Positions 35,056-42,585 of a stretch of DNA of 42,585 nucleotides are shown here, piece after piece. Every line of letters starts with the position of its first letter. Position 1 is the stretch's first letter. The translations under genes were made by a program, and so were the position numbers. The stretch comes from DYJK01 sp964464825 (GTDB taxonomy: Bacteria > Bacteroidota > Ignavibacteria > Ignavibacteriales > Melioribacteraceae), in contig CAYXKL010000007.1 in assembly GCA_964464825.1 (NCBI GenBank), positions 1 through 42,585 of the forward strand. Direction: 5' to 3'. A model generated the notes under the pieces. It was not told where the DNA came from. It saw only the letters and a program-made list of their open reading frames with translations, and did no database searches.

Positions 35056-35383
35056 GACTAATATTGTTAAACATAATTTTCTGTTTCTCTGATACTTAAG
35101 ACTAAAATGTTCTACCACAAGTTGTCACGCGTAAGTAAGGAGTTGTAAAAAGTTGTAACGCTGTAAATCAACTTTTTTATCGGTAAAAAATTAAAATGAG
35201 ATAGCTTATCATATTCGTGCTATGAAATATGTTGATTAATAAAAACCAATAATTTAAGTTAACTGCGGGTGTGGTTATTGTTAATCACTATGAGGATAAA
35301 AAGATAAATCAACTACAGTAGATAATACACCATCGCTATTAGATAGTTGGTGTGTAACTATAAGTTAGTCAGCATAAATAAAT
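35056..35383. other. Intergenic region before the GNAT pseudogene, with an imperfect hairpin
   Basis: About 330 bases with no gene that I can support. At 35327-35353 there is a hairpin with outer arms ACACCA / TGGTGT and inner arms CTAT / ATAG separated by an asymmetric bulge (TCG against T), 30 bp before the GNAT start. It marks the left edge of the plus-strand accessory stretch. Confidence 0.45.
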
Positions 35384-35877
35384 ATGAATTCATCTAGTTT
35401 TACATTTAGAAGGATAGAGCAATCTGAACGAATCTGGATTGACGATTTTATCACCAATCATTGGGGAAGTAATATTGTTGATATCCACAATAAATCTTTT
35501 ACACCAAGTCAGTTGAATGGATATATTGCTTCTGAAGGTGAAGAAAAAATTGGTTTAATCACTTATAAAATTCAAAACGCAGAATGTGAAATTGTAACTC
35601 TTAACACTTTGGTCGAGAATGAAGGAATTGGGAAAAAATAGTTGGTTTAGTTGAAAAAGAAGCGAAAGAAAATAATTGTCAAAGGGTATGGTTAATAACG
35701 ACAAACGATAATTTGAGAGCAATCGGCTTTTATCAAAAAATTGGTTATCAAATAATCAATGTTTATCCAAATGCAGTTGAACGTTCTAGAATATTGAAAC
35801 CGGTAATTCCATTAATAGCTAATAATGGAATACCAATAAGAGATGAATTAGAATTTTGTTTAATACTTGCTACCTGA
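35384..35877 (+). pseudogene. GNAT-family acetyltransferase, frameshifted
   Basis: Acetyl-CoA-dependent N-acetyltransferase broken by one frameshift. From ATG 35384 the frame encodes 85 residues ending in the acetyl-CoA motif NEGIGKK, then a TAG at 35639. The next frame continues at once as VGLVEKEAKENNCQRVWLITT, with ND-LRAIGFYQKIGYQIINVYP, to a TGA at 35875-35877, which is the classical C-half of a GNAT. One extra A in the six-A run at 35633-35638 would join them (GIGKKIVGLVEK). The pattern is that of a homopolymer deletion, either a real slippage mutation or a sequencing error. The substrate is unknown. Confidence 0.85.
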
Positions 35878-35890
35878 CCCAAAACTCAAA

Positions 35891-35920
35891 GCAACTACTT
35901 TAAACGTTGCGGTATTTTTT
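35891..35920 (+). terminator. Weak terminator after the GNAT gene
   Basis: Stem GCAAC (35891-35895) / GTTGC (35906-35910) with a ten-base loop, followed after GGTA by six T residues. It starts 14 bases after the GNAT stop codon. Confidence 0.5.
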
Positions 35921-36051
35921 AAGTTCTCGGATTTGGTAAAGAGGGTAAGCAATGCAATTAAGTTTATTCTATTAAATAAAATTATTAAAAATTATCCGTC
36001 TCAAAAAATGTTGTAATAGTAGATTGTTGTTGATTGGGCGGTATCGTTGTT

Positions 36052-36084
36052 CCCCGTAAAAAGCACGGAATAAACCCTAGATTG
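36052..36084. repeat. Degenerate intergenic repeat, copy A
   Basis: Contains CCGT-AAAAAGC-ACGG as a small hairpin and runs on to CCCTAGATTG. It aligns over about 32 positions, roughly three quarters identical by eye, with copy B at 37692-37722. It lies 27 bp upstream of the decayed outer-membrane-like gene. Confidence 0.45.
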
Positions 36085-36110
36085 CAATTTAGTTGCGCTT
36101 GCTTAAATAG

Positions 36111-36825
36111 ATGAAAAGAATATTCCACATAATTAGTAATTATATCATTATCATCTTCTGGATGTTTGCGTACGTATTATCCTATCATTTATGAATCCAG
36201 TGCTTCTCCAATGGTCTTTGAAATTTCTAATAAAGATACTTTGAGCAGTAAATATGGAAGTTTGGATTTAACAATATCAAAAGGTGAACATGAAAATGAA
36301 ACTGCACAAATTCTAAAGAGTAATTATATAATTTCAACAACGAAAGATAATCTAACTATAAATGAAAAATACTTTTGTTATTCCGGTTTATATAAAGTTG
36401 CCGGACTTGAATAATATAATGGATTAAAATATGCGTTCGGTTTTGGTGTCGATTTAAGTCTTATTGTTAATTTTAAGATCAACAATTTAAGATTCGGAAT
36501 CGGTGGCAATTTTGGATTTTCTACAGAATTCGGCGACTTTTATGGTTTTCGAAGAACAGCAAATAATGAAGGTATAATAAAAAGCGAAATAGGTTTTGGA
36601 TTTATTACAGGTTCATTATTCCCACTAATAGCTTATCAATTTTCTGACGATACAATTTTATCAACTCAAGTAAATATTGGTGTTCCGGGATTATTATCAC
36701 CAAGCGTTGTACTAAATAATAATGATTTTGTTTATTGGCTAAGCTGGATTCCAGATTATGGCGAGGCAGATAATTATGGAAGGAGATTAGTGGTTGGATT
36801 TATGATGAATCTAAATAAATTTTAA
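36111..36825 (+). pseudogene. Decayed gene for an outer-membrane beta-barrel-like protein
   Basis: A signal-peptide-like start (ATG 36111, MKRIFHIISNYIIIIFWMFAY) runs into TGA at 36192-36194. Another frame takes over near 36170 (YPIIYESSASPMVFEISNKD), reads to an in-frame TAA at 36412-36414 and continues in the same frame to TAA 36823-36825. The last part has alternating Gly-rich strands (GLKYAFGFGVDLSLIVNF, FRFGIGGNFGFS-like, YGRRLVVGFMMNLNKF), suggesting a small outer-membrane barrel. At least two lesions (one frameshift, one stop) make expression of the whole protein unlikely. No family recognised. Its stop is 31 bp before the hydrolase start. Confidence 0.65.
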
Positions 36826-36856
36826 ATTGCTTAATAAATATTTGTGAAATATTTGA

Positions 36857-37636
36857 ATGAATCTTAAAGAAGGATATAACGAATATTCAGTAATTATCAA
36901 TCGGCTCAAAATGTATTTTCGGTGCAAATACATTCCAGATACAAAAGAAGTAATTTTGTTTCTCCACGCTCTTGCATGTTCCCTGGATTCCTTCCAAAAC
37001 ATTCTTGACTATGAATATTTTCCAAATAAATCATTATTGTTATTAGATTTAGTCGGTTTCGGCAAATCTTCAAAATCCGAAGAATATTCATATACGATGG
37101 TAGAACAAGCACAATTAGTTGAGAAATTATTAACAATTCTACCTCAATGGAATATACATGTTGTGGCACATAGTATGGGAGGTGCGATTGCATTGCTTTT
37201 TAATCCAAAATTATTTTCTTGTGCTTTATCTTTTTCGAATATTGAAGGGAATCTCGTAAGTGAAGATTGCGGTGCTTTAAGTCGTGGTGTAGCTTCTATT
37301 TCTTTTGATGATTATCAAAATGATTTGTATAAAAAACAATTAATTGAATTCAGAGGTCATCAACAATTGCTTTTTGAAGAAACAAATCCTACTGCTGTAT
37401 TTAGAAATGCGGTTTCCTTAGTAAAGTGGTCAGATAGTGGTGAACTACTTAAAAAATTTAGAAACCTTAGTTGTAAAAAAAGCTACTTTTATGGAGAGGC
37501 GAATAAAGATATGCCAATTCTGGCGCAGCTTAATTTTGTTCAAAAATATATTATTAAAAATAGCGGTCACGCAATGATGACAGAAAACCCAAAAGAATTT
37601 TACTCTAAACTTGTCAGCTTTATTGAATCAGAATAA
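36857..37636 (+). CDS. Alpha/beta-hydrolase
   Basis: 259-residue cytoplasmic alpha/beta-fold hydrolase without signal peptide. Oxyanion region FLHALACSLDSF, GFGKSSKSEEYSYTM, nucleophile elbow AHSMGG with Ser106, and the catalytic His of NSGHAMMTENPKEF; the acid is probably in the NKDMPILAQ strand. The architecture is that of the MhpC/BioH-like group (short lid between residues 125 and 190). It is the only intact gene of the plus-strand accessory stretch, preceded closely by a pseudogene and followed by copy B of the degenerate repeat. The substrate is unknown. Confidence 0.82.
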   Translation: MNLKEGYNEYSVIINRLKMYFRCKYIPDTKEVILFLHALACSLDSFQNILDYEYFPNKSLLLLDLVGFGKSSKSEEYSYTMVEQAQLVEKLLTILPQWNIHVVAHSMGGAIALLFNPKLFSCALSFSNIEGNLVSEDCGALSRGVASISFDDYQNDLYKKQLIEFRGHQQLLFEETNPTAVFRNAVSLVKWSDSGELLKKFRNLSCKKSYFYGEANKDMPILAQLNFVQKYIIKNSGHAMMTENPKEFYSKLVSFIESE

Positions 37637-37691
37637 GACAAAGCTTATAAATATATGTACATTGAATTGTAACCAGTCAATCGAGCCGACA

Positions 37692-37722
37692 CCCATAAAA
37701 AAGCACGGGACAAGCTGGATTG
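37692..37722. repeat. Degenerate intergenic repeat, copy B
   Basis: Similar to copy A (36052-36084), sharing TAAAAA, GCACGG and GATTG blocks. It lies inside a longer imperfect hairpin, CAATC-G-AGC ... CCC / GGG ... GCT-G-GATTG (37678-37722). It sits between the hydrolase stop and the toxin remnant. Confidence 0.45.
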
Positions 37723-37730
37723 TGCCGTAA

Positions 37731-37868
37731 TTGTCTATTGAGAAAATCCGTAAGGTATTTCATAAAAACTATCGTATTGTTTACTTACTAAAGAAAAACA
37801 CAATAGAAATTCTTACTGTATTTGAAGGGCATCAATTATTAAAAAAGGAAGAAATAATTAAAAGTTAA
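37731..37868 (+). pseudogene. RelE/ParE-type toxin C-terminal remnant
   Basis: An open frame of 45 codons after a TAA, with only a TTG at its head, reads KIRKVFHKNYRIVYLLKKN then IEILTVFEGHQLLKKEE. This is the C-terminal half of a RelE/ParE toxin (YRIVY strand, then I-x-I-L-T-V-F-x-G-x-x-L-L). The N-terminal half and an antitoxin are not seen in the 95 bases before it, so it is a fragment rather than a working toxin-antitoxin pair. It was too short and too diverged to be called with certainty. Confidence 0.6.
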
Positions 37869-37966
37869 AAATTGTGAATACCTAAGTAGTCGTAAAAAAC
37901 GATCTCTCCAAAAAACAATTTGATAAAATTGTTCAAGTGATAATGCTAGCAGCATTAATAATTAAT

Positions 37967-38647
37967 TTAAGGTAGACTTATTAATTTATACCCAATCCCG
38001 TGTACTGTTAAAATTACTTTTGGATCATTCGGATCGATTTCTAATTTCTGGCGGAGTTTAACGATAAAATTATCAATAGTCCGGGTGGTAGTAAAAACAT
38101 CTTGTCCCCAAACACTTTTAAGCAGATCATCACGGGTTACGTTTTTATTTTTATTCTGCCATAAATATTTAAGGAGTTCAAATTCTTTGTGGGACATTTG
38201 AACTTGTGAACCTTCATCAAAAGCATTGTAACTTGCAAAGTGTATTTCAAGTTTACCAATTTTAACAGTTTCAACAGATGAAATATTATCTCTTCTTCTC
38301 AATACAGCTTTAATTCGTGCAAGGAGCTCGCGCAGACTGAACGGTTTTGTGATATAATCATCAGCTCCGAGTTCAAGTCCTATTACTTTGTCAACCTCTT
38401 CCCCTTTTGCTGTAAGTAAAATTACCGGGGTTTTAATCCCATGTTCGCGTGCTTTTCTACATACATCAAATCCAGATAACTTAGGTAGCATAACATCAAG
38501 AATTACAAGATTATGTCTGTTCTCCATAATTTTTTTTAATCCAGTTTCACCATCTTCTGCAAATTCAACTTCGTACCCTTCAAATTCCAGATTGTCCTTC
38601 AGACCAAGACGCATTGAAGGTTCATCTTCAACTATTAATATTTTCAT
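37967..38647 (-). CDS. OmpR/PhoB-family response regulator
   Basis: 226-residue DNA-binding regulator. The receiver domain (1-118) has the acidic pair Glu7-Asp8, phosphoacceptor Asp51 in VILDVMLPK, Thr79 and Lys101 in ITKPF. The C-terminal winged helix (about 130-226: SHKEFELLKYLW, TRTIDNFIVKLRQKLE, VHGIGYKLI) is of the OmpR/PhoB type. GGAG precedes the ATG. It is downstream of its likely cognate kinase on the same strand, separated by 134 bp that hold three palindromic repeats. Target genes are unknown; the divergent BNR-propeller gene is a candidate. Confidence 0.95.
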   Translation of the reverse strand: MKILIVEDEPSMRLGLKDNLEFEGYEVEFAEDGETGLKKIMENRHNLVILDVMLPKLSGFDVCRKAREHGIKTPVILLTAKGEEVDKVIGLELGADDYITKPFSLRELLARIKAVLRRRDNISSVETVKIGKLEIHFASYNAFDEGSQVQMSHKEFELLKYLWQNKNKNVTRDDLLKSVWGQDVFTTTRTIDNFIVKLRQKLEIDPNDPKVILTVHGIGYKLISLP

Positions 38648-38675
38648 TTTACTTCTCCAGAATTCACTTTATTGA

Positions 38676-38785
38676 GGAACAGTTTTAAACTGTACCCTAT
38701 AAAAATCATTACTCTTAAGGAACGGTATCGACCTTTCCCTACGTTTTAATTTAATTATTATGAACAGTTACAAAATGTTCCCTAC
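38676..38785. repeat. Three palindromic repeats spaced about 43 bp apart
   Basis: Three related units begin at 38676, 38719 and 38761. Unit 1 has ACAGTTT-T-AAACTGT inside GGA...ACC (one mismatched pair in a 21-bp palindrome). Unit 2 is GGAACGG...ACCTTTCC. Unit 3 is GAACA...TGTTC. Each ends in CCCTAY. Unit 3 overlaps the kinase stop codon. They could be phased operator sites upstream of the response regulator gene or a cluster of REP-like palindromes. Confidence 0.65.
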
Positions 38786-40335
38786 ATATTTTCAATTGGG
38801 AATAACAAACAAAATATACTTCCTTTCCCAAATTCACTTTGCAGCTCAATTCTACCTTTGTGGGCTTCCATAATATGCTTTACTAATGTCAATCCTAATC
38901 CGGTTCCTTTAGTGTTATGCACTAATCCTTTTGATGCACGGTAGAATTTATCAAATATCTTCTGCTGATCGGATTTTAAGATCCCGATTCCTTTGTCTTC
39001 CACTTCAATCTTTACAAAACCGTTCACTTTCCCGGTTTTAAGAAAAACACATTTTTTATCAGTACTGTACTTTACTGCATTATCGACTAAATTTATTACA
39101 GCTTCCGAAATTGCTTCACCATCACCCTTAATTTTTAATTGTCCGCTAAAAGGTTCATACTGGAATTCAAATCCTTTATTTGTTAAATGATAATTATAGG
39201 TCTCATAAATTTTAGTTGTTATTTCATTTACATCAACAGCGGAAAAATTATATTTCTTTTTGCCGGCTTCAATCTGCGAAAAACTTAATATGCTGTTTAC
39301 AATTCTGCTGAGCCGGTTAGATTCGTGACTGATTATTCCATAATATTCTTTCCGTTTCTCTTCACTTGTAACACGGTTCATCTCAAGGGTTTCAGCAAAC
39401 ATGCTTATCAACGAGAGAGGTGTTCGCAGCTCATGCGATACATTAGAAACGAAATCACTTTTTATCTGTGCAAGCTCAATTTCTTTTTTGATATTTCTGT
39501 AGCCGTACCATGCAGTAATAATCATTAATAAAAAAAGACCGGCAATTAAAAATAAATTTGTGTACAATCTTTCTCTAACTAGTCCTTCTAAAGTTCTTCC
39601 TTTTAATAAAATACCGAGATTGAATTCAGGAATTAGCCATATTTTTTTCTGCTGCTGAACTCTGCCTATTTCCACCGGTTCTGTTTCAAATATTTTATTA
39701 TTTGTTAATGAATCATACACAACAACTATAAATTGATCCTTTGCAATGCTTTGAATTTTGGATGATAAATTCTGACGTATGAATGATCTTTTGTCGATTC
39801 CGACAATGCAAAACTTCTTACCTTCAAACACAAACATTAAATATTTTATATTCTCTTCCGGAAGAGAGATAATTTCAATTTTCTGAAAGCCGGTGTTAAA
39901 ATATCTGTACAGTCTGTTAAGTAAATCTCTATTATCATTAACAACTTGTGTTAATTTTTCATTTTTATTTGAAAAGCTGAGTGAGTTATTTTCATTAATA
40001 ATACTGAACTGATTTTTTAGTAAACTATCTGAAATAAAAATTTCCTTAAATGGGTAGGTTCGGCTAAAGAAATTTTGAAGATTATTTTTAAGTTCTACAT
40101 CTGTGCTACTGTTGTTTAAAATTGTCTCAATATCTTTAAGCCATGAGTTAACAAGGTCTTCCGAGTATTGATTTACTGAGAAAAGGATCGATTCAAGCTG
40201 ATTTTTGTAGATATCCTCTATTACTTTTTCATCACTATTTAAGGAGGTAATCTGCATGGTGATAATAAAAATCACCGGTAAAAGAGTGATAAAAATTAGA
40301 ATTAAAATTATTTTTTTTATAGGTTTGCTCATCAA
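38782..40335 (-). CDS. Membrane sensor histidine kinase
   Basis: 517-residue kinase. TM1 at about residues 7-27, a long extracytoplasmic sensor domain of about 220 residues, TM2 near 255-275 (LFLIAGLFLLMIITAWYGY), then HisKA with His301 in VSNVSHELRTP. The HATPase domain has N-box VINLVDNAVKYS, EDKGIGI and NTKGTGLGLTLV. It is paired with the response regulator gene downstream. The extracytoplasmic part is not a domain I recognise by motif; the ligand is unknown. The 106-bp gap to the divergent BNR gene should hold both promoters. Confidence 0.94.
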   Translation of the reverse strand: MMSKPIKKIILILIFITLLPVIFIITMQITSLNSDEKVIEDIYKNQLESILFSVNQYSEDLVNSWLKDIETILNNSSTDVELKNNLQNFFSRTYPFKEIFISDSLLKNQFSIINENNSLSFSNKNEKLTQVVNDNRDLLNRLYRYFNTGFQKIEIISLPEENIKYLMFVFEGKKFCIVGIDKRSFIRQNLSSKIQSIAKDQFIVVVYDSLTNNKIFETEPVEIGRVQQQKKIWLIPEFNLGILLKGRTLEGLVRERLYTNLFLIAGLFLLMIITAWYGYRNIKKEIELAQIKSDFVSNVSHELRTPLSLISMFAETLEMNRVTSEEKRKEYYGIISHESNRLSRIVNSILSFSQIEAGKKKYNFSAVDVNEITTKIYETYNYHLTNKGFEFQYEPFSGQLKIKGDGEAISEAVINLVDNAVKYSTDKKCVFLKTGKVNGFVKIEVEDKGIGILKSDQQKIFDKFYRASKGLVHNTKGTGLGLTLVKHIMEAHKGRIELQSEFGKGSIFCLLFPIENM

Positions 40336-40441
40336 TCAAATACAGATACAATTGCAAAAGCAAAATATTAAAAACTCGCATCAAAAACTTTTATCAATTC
40401 AATTATCAATTCAATCAACTTAATCATTAAATGGGGTGGTT

Positions 40442-42585
40442 ATGAAGTTAAAACTATCTGTTCTTTTAATTATTCTCAGTCTCCAGTTATCATCTTATGC
40501 ACAAAATAAAGATGAGCAATCGGATCAGAAAAAAGAGAAAGATAAACTAAGCAGCAGCACATTCAGTGGATTAAAATTTAGGAGTATCGGTCCAGCATGG
40601 AATTCGGGAAGAATTTCAGATTTTGCTGTAAATCCGGGCAATCACAGTGAATATTATGTTGCAGTATCAAGCGGACATTTATGGAAAACAACAAACGCCG
40701 GTGTTACTTGGAAAGCAATTGCAGACACACTTCCATATTCTCTCGGCTGTGTAGTTATTGATCCAAGTAATCCATTTACAGTTTGGGTAGGAACCGGAGA
40801 AAATAATCATCAGCGTGCACTTGGTTATGGTAATGGTGTTTACAAATCTACCGATGATGGGCAATCATGGACAAATATGGGATTGAAAGAATCGAGGCAG
40901 ATTGGCGGTATTGTAATAGATCCGCGCAATTCAAATGTTGTTTATGTAGCTGCCGAAGGTTCGGTTTGGGGACCCGGCGGTGAACGCGGACTTTATAAAA
41001 CAACCGATGGCGGTAAAACATGGAATAAAATTTTAAACATCAGCGAAAACACCGGTGTAAATAATATCGTAATGGATCCGCGCAATCCGGATGTTTTGTA
41101 TGCAACATCCGAACAAAGAAGAAGACATATTTTTACAAAAATAGGAGGCGGACCTGAAACAGCAGTTTATAAATCAACTGATGCCGGTACAACTTGGGAA
41201 AAAATTATGAAAGGATTGCCAAAGGTCGATCTCGGCGGTATGGGCATGGCAATTTCACCGGTCAATCCCGATGTTATTTATTTAAGTGTAGAAGCAGCAG
41301 AAAATAAAGGAGGATTTTTTCGTTCAACTAACCGCGGTGCATCCTGGGAAAAGATGAGCGATACTCATGCTAAAGGACAATACTTCAATGAAATTTTTGC
41401 CGATCCAAAAAATCTTGATAAAGTTTATTTGATGGATGTTGTTTCGAAAGTAACTCTTGACGGCGGAAAGACGTGGAAAAATTTAGGAATTGCGAATAGA
41501 CACGTCGATGATCATGCATTGTGGATCGATCCGACAGATACAAAACATTTGCTGATTGGAGGTGATGGCGGAGTTTATGAATCATTTGATGAGGGTGCAA
41601 CATGGGATTTCAAATCAAACTTACCGGTAACACAATTTTACAGAGTGAATATTGATAATGAATATCCATTTTACAACATATACGGCGGAACACAAGATAA
41701 TCAAAGTATGGGCGGGCCATCACGCACTTTAAGTGAAGATGGAATTGTAAATAGTGATTGGAATATGACTGTTGGCGGTGACGGATTTTTCCAGGCAATC
41801 GATCCCACAGACCCAAACATAGTTTACTCCGAATGGCAATACGGAAATATTGTACGCTACGATAAAAGAAGTGGGGAAGTTCTCGATATACGTCCCGAAC
41901 CGGGCAAGGGTGAAAAAATGTACAAATGGTATTGGGATACTCCGTTTTTGATTAGCCCTCATTCTAATACCCGTTTGTATATCGGTGCAGAAAGAGTTTT
42001 CAGAAGTGATGACCGCGGAGAAAGTTGGAAAGTTATAAGCGGAGATCTTACAACTCAGACAGATAGAAATTCATTCAAAGTTATGGATAAGTATTGGAGC
42101 ATTGATGCTGTTGAAAAAGATGTGAGTACATCTCAATTCGGTTTGATAGTATCATTAGTTGAATCACCTAAAAAAGAAAATTTAATTTATGCCGGAACCG
42201 ATGATGGATTAATCCAAGTGACTGAAAATGCAAAAGACTGGAGTAAAATTGATAACTTTCCAAACATTCCAAAATTTACTTTAGTGAGCGATATACTTCC
42301 ATCACGTTTTGACGAGAATACAGTTTATGCAACTTTTAATAATCACAAGCGCGATGATTTCAAACCTTACGTAATTAAAAGTACAGATAAAGGTAAAACT
42401 TGGAAATCAATTGCCGGTAATCTGCCGCTAAACGGTGCAGTAAATACTATTGCTGAAGATCCCGTAAATAAAAATTTATTATTTGTCGGCACAGAATGGG
42501 GTGTTTATTTTACAATTGATGGCGGTGAAAAATGGATTCAGTTAAAGTCAGGAATCCCAAATATTAAAGTACCAGATATTGTAAT
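40442..42585 (+). CDS. Secreted BNR/Asp-box beta-propeller protein (VPS10/sortilin-like glycosyl-hydrolase type), partial
   Basis: 714 complete codons, open at the window end. Start ATG 40442 with a GGGGTGG purine-rich site just before it. Signal peptide MKLKLSVLLIILSLQLSSYAQ, a short charged stretch, then a large beta-propeller with at least ten Asp-box/BNR motifs of the form S/T-x-D-x-G-x-x-W: KTTNAGVTW, KSTDDGQSW, KTTDGGKTW, KSTDAGTTW, RSTNRGASW, TLDGGKTW, SFDEGATW, SDDRGESW, KSTDKGKTW and IDGGEKW. This is the organisation of the sortilin/VPS10-like 'glycosyl hydrolase' proteins of Bacteroidota and relatives, usually about 1000 residues. True enzymatic activity has not been shown for most of them. 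Divergent from the two-component kinase, so possibly its target. Confidence 0.88.
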   Translation, partial: MKLKLSVLLIILSLQLSSYAQNKDEQSDQKKEKDKLSSSTFSGLKFRSIGPAWNSGRISDFAVNPGNHSEYYVAVSSGHLWKTTNAGVTWKAIADTLPYSLGCVVIDPSNPFTVWVGTGENNHQRALGYGNGVYKSTDDGQSWTNMGLKESRQIGGIVIDPRNSNVVYVAAEGSVWGPGGERGLYKTTDGGKTWNKILNISENTGVNNIVMDPRNPDVLYATSEQRRRHIFTKIGGGPETAVYKSTDAGTTWEKIMKGLPKVDLGGMGMAISPVNPDVIYLSVEAAENKGGFFRSTNRGASWEKMSDTHAKGQYFNEIFADPKNLDKVYLMDVVSKVTLDGGKTWKNLGIANRHVDDHALWIDPTDTKHLLIGGDGGVYESFDEGATWDFKSNLPVTQFYRVNIDNEYPFYNIYGGTQDNQSMGGPSRTLSEDGIVNSDWNMTVGGDGFFQAIDPTDPNIVYSEWQYGNIVRYDKRSGEVLDIRPEPGKGEKMYKWYWDTPFLISPHSNTRLYIGAERVFRSDDRGESWKVISGDLTTQTDRNSFKVMDKYWSIDAVEKDVSTSQFGLIVSLVESPKKENLIYAGTDDGLIQVTENAKDWSKIDNFPNIPKFTLVSDILPSRFDENTVYATFNNHKRDDFKPYVIKSTDKGKTWKSIAGNLPLNGAVNTIAEDPVNKNLLFVGTEWGVYFTIDGGEKWIQLKSGIPNIKVPDIV

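Noticed and set aside
37660..37740. True integron attC site
   Set aside because: The hairpin layout is suggestive, but the right-hand core GTTRRRY and the left-hand RYYYAAC are not present in intact form. Kept only as a hypothesis in the findings.
1..42585. CRISPR arrays, insertion sequences, prophage or restriction genes
   Set aside because: No regularly spaced direct repeats, transposase, integrase, capsid or methyltransferase motifs were seen on either strand.

Overview
This is an AT-rich bacterial chromosome segment, densely coded on both strands. Many products carry Sec or lipoprotein signal peptides. There is a single-chain (alpha2-type) glycyl-tRNA synthetase, several secreted peptidases of the kinds common in Bacteroidota and Ignavibacteriota, TolB/tricorn and BNR propeller proteins, and clear AGGAGG-type ribosome binding sites in front of many genes. 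Together these point to the Bacteroidota/Ignavibacteriota group. The Shine-Dalgarno use and gene content make an Ignavibacteria-like organism my best guess (inference, no marker search was run).

Layout: (1) 39-3158: a lipoprotein dipeptidyl-peptidase III (M49), an ArsC/Spx-like reductase and a YihX-like HAD phosphatase. (2) 3302-9560: an RND efflux operon on the minus strand (TetR, TolC, HlyD, RND pump) closed by a terminator, with an inverted-repeat cluster upstream of tetR. (3) 9727-13239: an M16 peptidase pair. The catalytic subunit has an in-frame TAG between its zinc ligands, and the non-catalytic partner carries an extra C-terminal domain. (4) 13545-16605: an M1/M61-like metallopeptidase and glycyl-tRNA synthetase; neither has an ATG, GTG or TTG at the expected start. 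(5) 16693-24574: a long minus-strand run (gluzincin peptidase, TPR histidine kinase, DinB, GH127 beta-L-arabinofuranosidase, lipoprotein alpha/beta hydrolase) facing a GH5 glycanase and an S9 peptidase. This looks like a small plant-polysaccharide locus. (6) 25810-35043: transketolase, a secreted hypothetical, a Y-family DNA polymerase, tricorn protease, a two-domain sugar-binding-like protein and a HEAT-like protein. (7) 35327-37868: a plus-strand accessory stretch with a frameshifted GNAT, a decayed outer-membrane-like gene, an intact hydrolase and a RelE/ParE toxin remnant, with a degenerate repeat at two of its boundaries. (8) 37967-42585: a two-component system and a divergently transcribed BNR-propeller protein that runs off the window.

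The genes suggest a heterotrophic life on peptides and plant glycans: secreted proteases and glycosidases outside, transketolase for pentoses inside, efflux and two-component systems for sensing and defence. The most unusual feature is the number of single-base lesions in otherwise conserved genes: two missing start codons, three in-frame stops and at least two frameshifts. TAA and TAG are also used as ordinary terminators here, so these are either real mutations and non-canonical starts, or consensus errors in the assembly. Raw reads would separate the two. I did not find a clearly new defence or mobile system. The best candidates for undescribed biology are the AUC-initiated glyS, three palindromes spaced about 43 bp apart between the sensor and regulator genes, the branched fold at 33392-33446, and the cassette-like accessory stretch.
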